NCBI GenBank assembly: GCA_020631315.1
Contig: JAHDHM010000031.1
Coordinates: 1 to 6,373, forward strand
DNA: 6,373 bases
Reading direction: 5' to 3'
Source of the DNA: Acidimicrobiales bacterium
GTDB lineage: Bacteria; Actinomycetota; Acidimicrobiia; Acidimicrobiales; Poriferisodaliceae
Made by a program: the position numbers and the translations under genes. Position 1 is the first letter of the stretch. The number at the start of each line of letters is the position of its first letter. Of this stretch, positions 4,891 through 6,373 are shown piece after piece. The notes under the pieces were generated by a model, which made no database searches, was not told where the DNA came from, and saw only the letters and a program-made list of their open reading frames with translations.

Positions 4891-5685
4891 CTACTCGAGA
4901 AGCAGACCCAACTGTCGTGACCGGGCGACGACGGCGCCGGTCGAGTCCCACAATGTGCCGGACTCGACCAATCTTCCGTCAGAGAGGTCGTCGCATTCGA
5001 ATCGAGCCTGGATCCAGCCCGGTGCCGGACGCTTGCGGACATGGACCGTCAGCTCGATGGTGGGCACCCATCCGCTGAAGCCGCGGCGAGGGAACGTCGA
5101 GGGCGGGAAGGCGTCGGCGAAGACGAGCAGGGCGAGTGGGTCGGGGTCGGCACCGTCGGTGAAGCGGATCCAACCGTTGACGACGGCCTGGTCCGCAGTG
5201 CCCGCAACCGCATTGGTCGGGTCGATGCGCACGTCGGTCCGGGCAAGGATCGGCAGGTCGATGCCCTGCTCGAGCCCGGACCGATGGAGGCAGTCGTCCG
5301 GCGCCGCGATGTCGGGCGCCGCGGGCTCCCATTCGGTGCCACTTCGTTCGCTGAGATCGCCGAACGCCGCCAACACCTCGACCCGCTGCTTGCCGCCGTG
5401 GCTCAGCCGCCCGCGCCAGGTGGTGAGGGTTCGGCCCGTGCGCACGAGTTCGGTCTCGATGGCCGCCTCGGCGTCGCCGGCCACGGGACGCAGGAAGTGT
5501 GTCGTGACGGACAGCGGGTCCGGGTGGGCGCCGGCTTCGGACATCGCACGAGCGACGATGGCCGTGACATAGCCGCCGTTCTCGTTCTCCCCGATGCGCC
5601 AGTGCGGCGACGTGACGAGCAACCGGCTGCCATCGCCCGCCGTCGACAGTGTCTCCCGCTCGAAGTCGCTCGTCGGTCCGCCCAT
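4891..5685 (-). CDS. TesB-like acyl-CoA thioesterase family protein (double hotdog)
   Basis: From ATG 5685 the protein has 264 residues, the usual size for a two-hotdog TesB-like thioesterase, which hydrolyses acyl-CoA to acid and CoA. The first hotdog holds ENENGGYV (helix start, near residue 36) and THFLRPV (61-68). The second holds FADAFPPS (189-196), VPTIELTVHVRKRP (207-220) and ESGTLWDSTGAVVARSRQLG (241-260). Compared with E. coli TesB, the Asp of its TID motif aligns with E211 and the catalytic Gln with Q258; Glu is, as I recall, common in this subfamily. In-frame starts at 5718 and 5757 exist, but the added codons include rare CTA, ACA, AGT and CGA, unlike the body of the gene, and homology starts near DFERET. 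The gene is first of the minus-strand block and divergent from the gene at 5841. Substrate unknown. Confidence 0.85.
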   Translation of the reverse strand: MGGPTSDFERETLSTAGDGSRLLVTSPHWRIGENENGGYVTAIVARAMSEAGAHPDPLSVTTHFLRPVAGDAEAAIETELVRTGRTLTTWRGRLSHGGKQRVEVLAAFGDLSERSGTEWEPAAPDIAAPDDCLHRSGLEQGIDLPILARTDVRIDPTNAVAGTADQAVVNGWIRFTDGADPDPLALLVFADAFPPSTFPRRGFSGWVPTIELTVHVRKRPAPGWIQARFECDDLSDGRLVESGTLWDSTGAVVARSRQLGLLLE

Positions 5686-5840
5686 GAGCCCGGAGCCTAG
5701 GCCTGTGACGGAGTTCATCTTCGAGGCGAGGTTGTCACTTCGATCTCGCTTCTGCATACTTGATTACACCATTACAGACATACGACGCGATGATCGTGTC
5801 GTCCGAACGCAGCAGCGTTCGATCACAGAAAGGAGAACCC
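5686..5840. promoter_or_regulatory. Divergent promoter region between the thioesterase and the hypothetical gene
   Basis: These 155 bp separate two genes read outward. Bases about 5755-5783 are much more A/T-rich than the rest of the window, as expected for promoter DNA, and a TTGATT (5760-5765) resembles a -35 on the plus strand, but no well-spaced -10 is convincing. The region also holds the inverted repeat 5804-5821. AAAGGAG (5829-5835) is the ribosome site for the plus-strand gene. If the thioesterase starts at 5718 or 5757, part of this region is coding. Confidence 0.5.
5804..5821. promoter_or_regulatory. Inverted repeat CGAACGC-AGCA-GCGTTCG, candidate operator or leader hairpin
   Basis: Seven-base arms (5804-5810 and 5815-5821) are perfect reverse complements around a 4-base spacer. 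It ends 7 bp before the AAAGGAG of the plus-strand gene at 5841, so it could be an operator or an RNA hairpin affecting ribosome access. The half-site CGAAC/GTTCG resembles the actinobacterial LexA box, but the spacer is wrong for it. Confidence 0.5.
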
Positions 5841-6373
5841 ATGCGGTTCCCACCTCCTGAAGGCCGCGGCGGACGCCGTGGCCGACGGGGTCCCGGCGGA
5901 CGCCGATCCCCGGAACCCACCCCCACGAGCCATGACGAGCTCACCGCCTGGTTCGCCGGCAGCCTCCCCGACGACTGGTTCACCGGACCGGTCTCCATCC
6001 AGTTCGACCGGGACGAGATCCTCGTCACCGGTTCGCTCCCCCAACCCGACGTCGGCGACAACCCGTCGGCGGCGGTGGCAGAGCAGGCCCGCATCGACGG
6101 GTTCCGTGAGGACACCCGGGAACAGCGGATGGCCATCGCCGAGCGAGCTCAGACGCACTTCCGCCGGGTCGTGTCCTGGGCCGTCGAGTGCGGTGACACG
6201 TCGTCGGAGTTCACCGTCGCCAACGTGCCGGTGATGACCCGGCTGCGGATGGACGGCCGCTCGACCCTCGACACCCTCATCGACGCCGGGGTCGCCCGGA
6301 GTCGAAGCGAGGCGATGGCCTGGTGCGTGCACCTGGTCGCCGAGCACGAGGCCGAGTGGCTGGGCGAGCTCCG
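5841..6373 (+). CDS. Conserved-hypothetical-type protein, RG-rich N-terminus and RHH-like C-terminal segment (3' end outside window)
   Basis: An open frame runs from ATG 5841 to the window end (177 complete codons, no stop). AAAGGAG at 5-nt spacing and strongly G/C-ending codons support it over the antisense frames. Residues 8-22 are almost only Arg and Gly. A globular part follows: HDELTAWFAGSLPDDWF (31-47), a beta-like stretch VSIQFDRDEILVTGSL (51-66), and a charged helix with EQARIDGFREDTREQRM (81-97). It continues through VVSWAVECGDTSSEF (110-124) to VPVMTRLRMDGRSTLDTLIDAG VARSRSEAMAWCVHLVAEH (129-169). The last stretch has the strand-helix-helix pattern and the GVxxSRSEA signature seen in ribbon-helix-helix proteins. 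I recall similar uncharacterised proteins in actinobacteria but know no function. A nucleic-acid-related role is inference only. Confidence 0.8.
   Translation, partial: MRFPPPEGRGGRRGRRGPGGRRSPEPTPTSHDELTAWFAGSLPDDWFTGPVSIQFDRDEILVTGSLPQPDVGDNPSAAVAEQARIDGFREDTREQRMAIAERAQTHFRRVVSWAVECGDTSSEFTVANVPVMTRLRMDGRSTLDTLIDAGVARSRSEAMAWCVHLVAEHEAEWLGEL

Noticed and set aside
4911..5042. N-terminal extension of the AhpD-like protein to 5042
   Set aside because: It would overlap the thioesterase 3' end out of frame and bypass the AGGGGGAA ribosome site in front of ATG 4868.
5804..5821. LexA (SOS) box
   Set aside because: CGAAC and GTTCG are present, but they are separated by 8 bases; the actinobacterial box has 4.
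5823..6347. 174-residue minus-strand frame opposite the last gene
   Set aside because: The plus-strand frame has AAAGGAG at ideal spacing, strong G/C third-position bias and a folded-protein composition. The minus frame has none of these and runs into the inverted-repeat region.

Overview
The window is compact, high-GC DNA with strongly G/C-ending codons, GTG starts, ATGA stop/start overlaps and AGGAGG-like ribosome sites. The mix of an arylamine N-acetyltransferase, a sterol-desaturase family oxygenase, a TesB-like thioesterase with the PTIELTVHVR-type motif and a DUF4405 membrane protein fits an actinobacterium. An Acidimicrobiia relative is my best guess from memory of family resemblance, not from any search. 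There is no rRNA, tRNA, CRISPR array, insertion sequence or phage gene. I read it as an ordinary chromosomal segment with several regulatory or repeat structures worth checking, not as an obvious new defence or biosynthetic system.

Layout. Bases 1-770 (+) hold the 3' part of an ICMT/PEMT-like membrane methyltransferase, overlapped by ATGA with a MerR-family regulator that has a CueR-spaced Cys-X7-Cys loop. Converging on it (782-1210, -) is a four-helix DUF4405-type membrane protein with two His-X13-His pairs. A 122-bp divergent region (1211-1332) separates it from a sterol desaturase/fatty acid hydroxylase family protein (1333-2337, +). That region contains two direct-repeat pairs and a 16-bp palindrome. 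The desaturase stop codon lies inside a 25-bp tandem repeat (2326-2412).

Bases 2437-5685 are one minus-strand block, transcribed from right to left: TesB-like acyl-CoA thioesterase, 22 bp, AhpD-like CxxC protein, a 108-bp gap with two hairpins, thioredoxin reductase (trxB), then arylamine N-acetyltransferase (nat) overlapping trxB by 4 bp. The block mixes thiol-redox functions (trxB, AhpD-like) with CoA-thioester functions (thioesterase, acetyl-CoA-using NAT).

A divergent intergenic region (5686-5840) with a perfect inverted repeat precedes the last gene. This is a plus-strand conserved-hypothetical-type protein cut off by the window end, with an Arg/Gly-rich N-terminus and a C-terminal segment resembling a ribbon-helix-helix fold.

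Most functional calls rest on motifs read by eye. Start sites of the desaturase and the thioesterase are the least certain coordinates.
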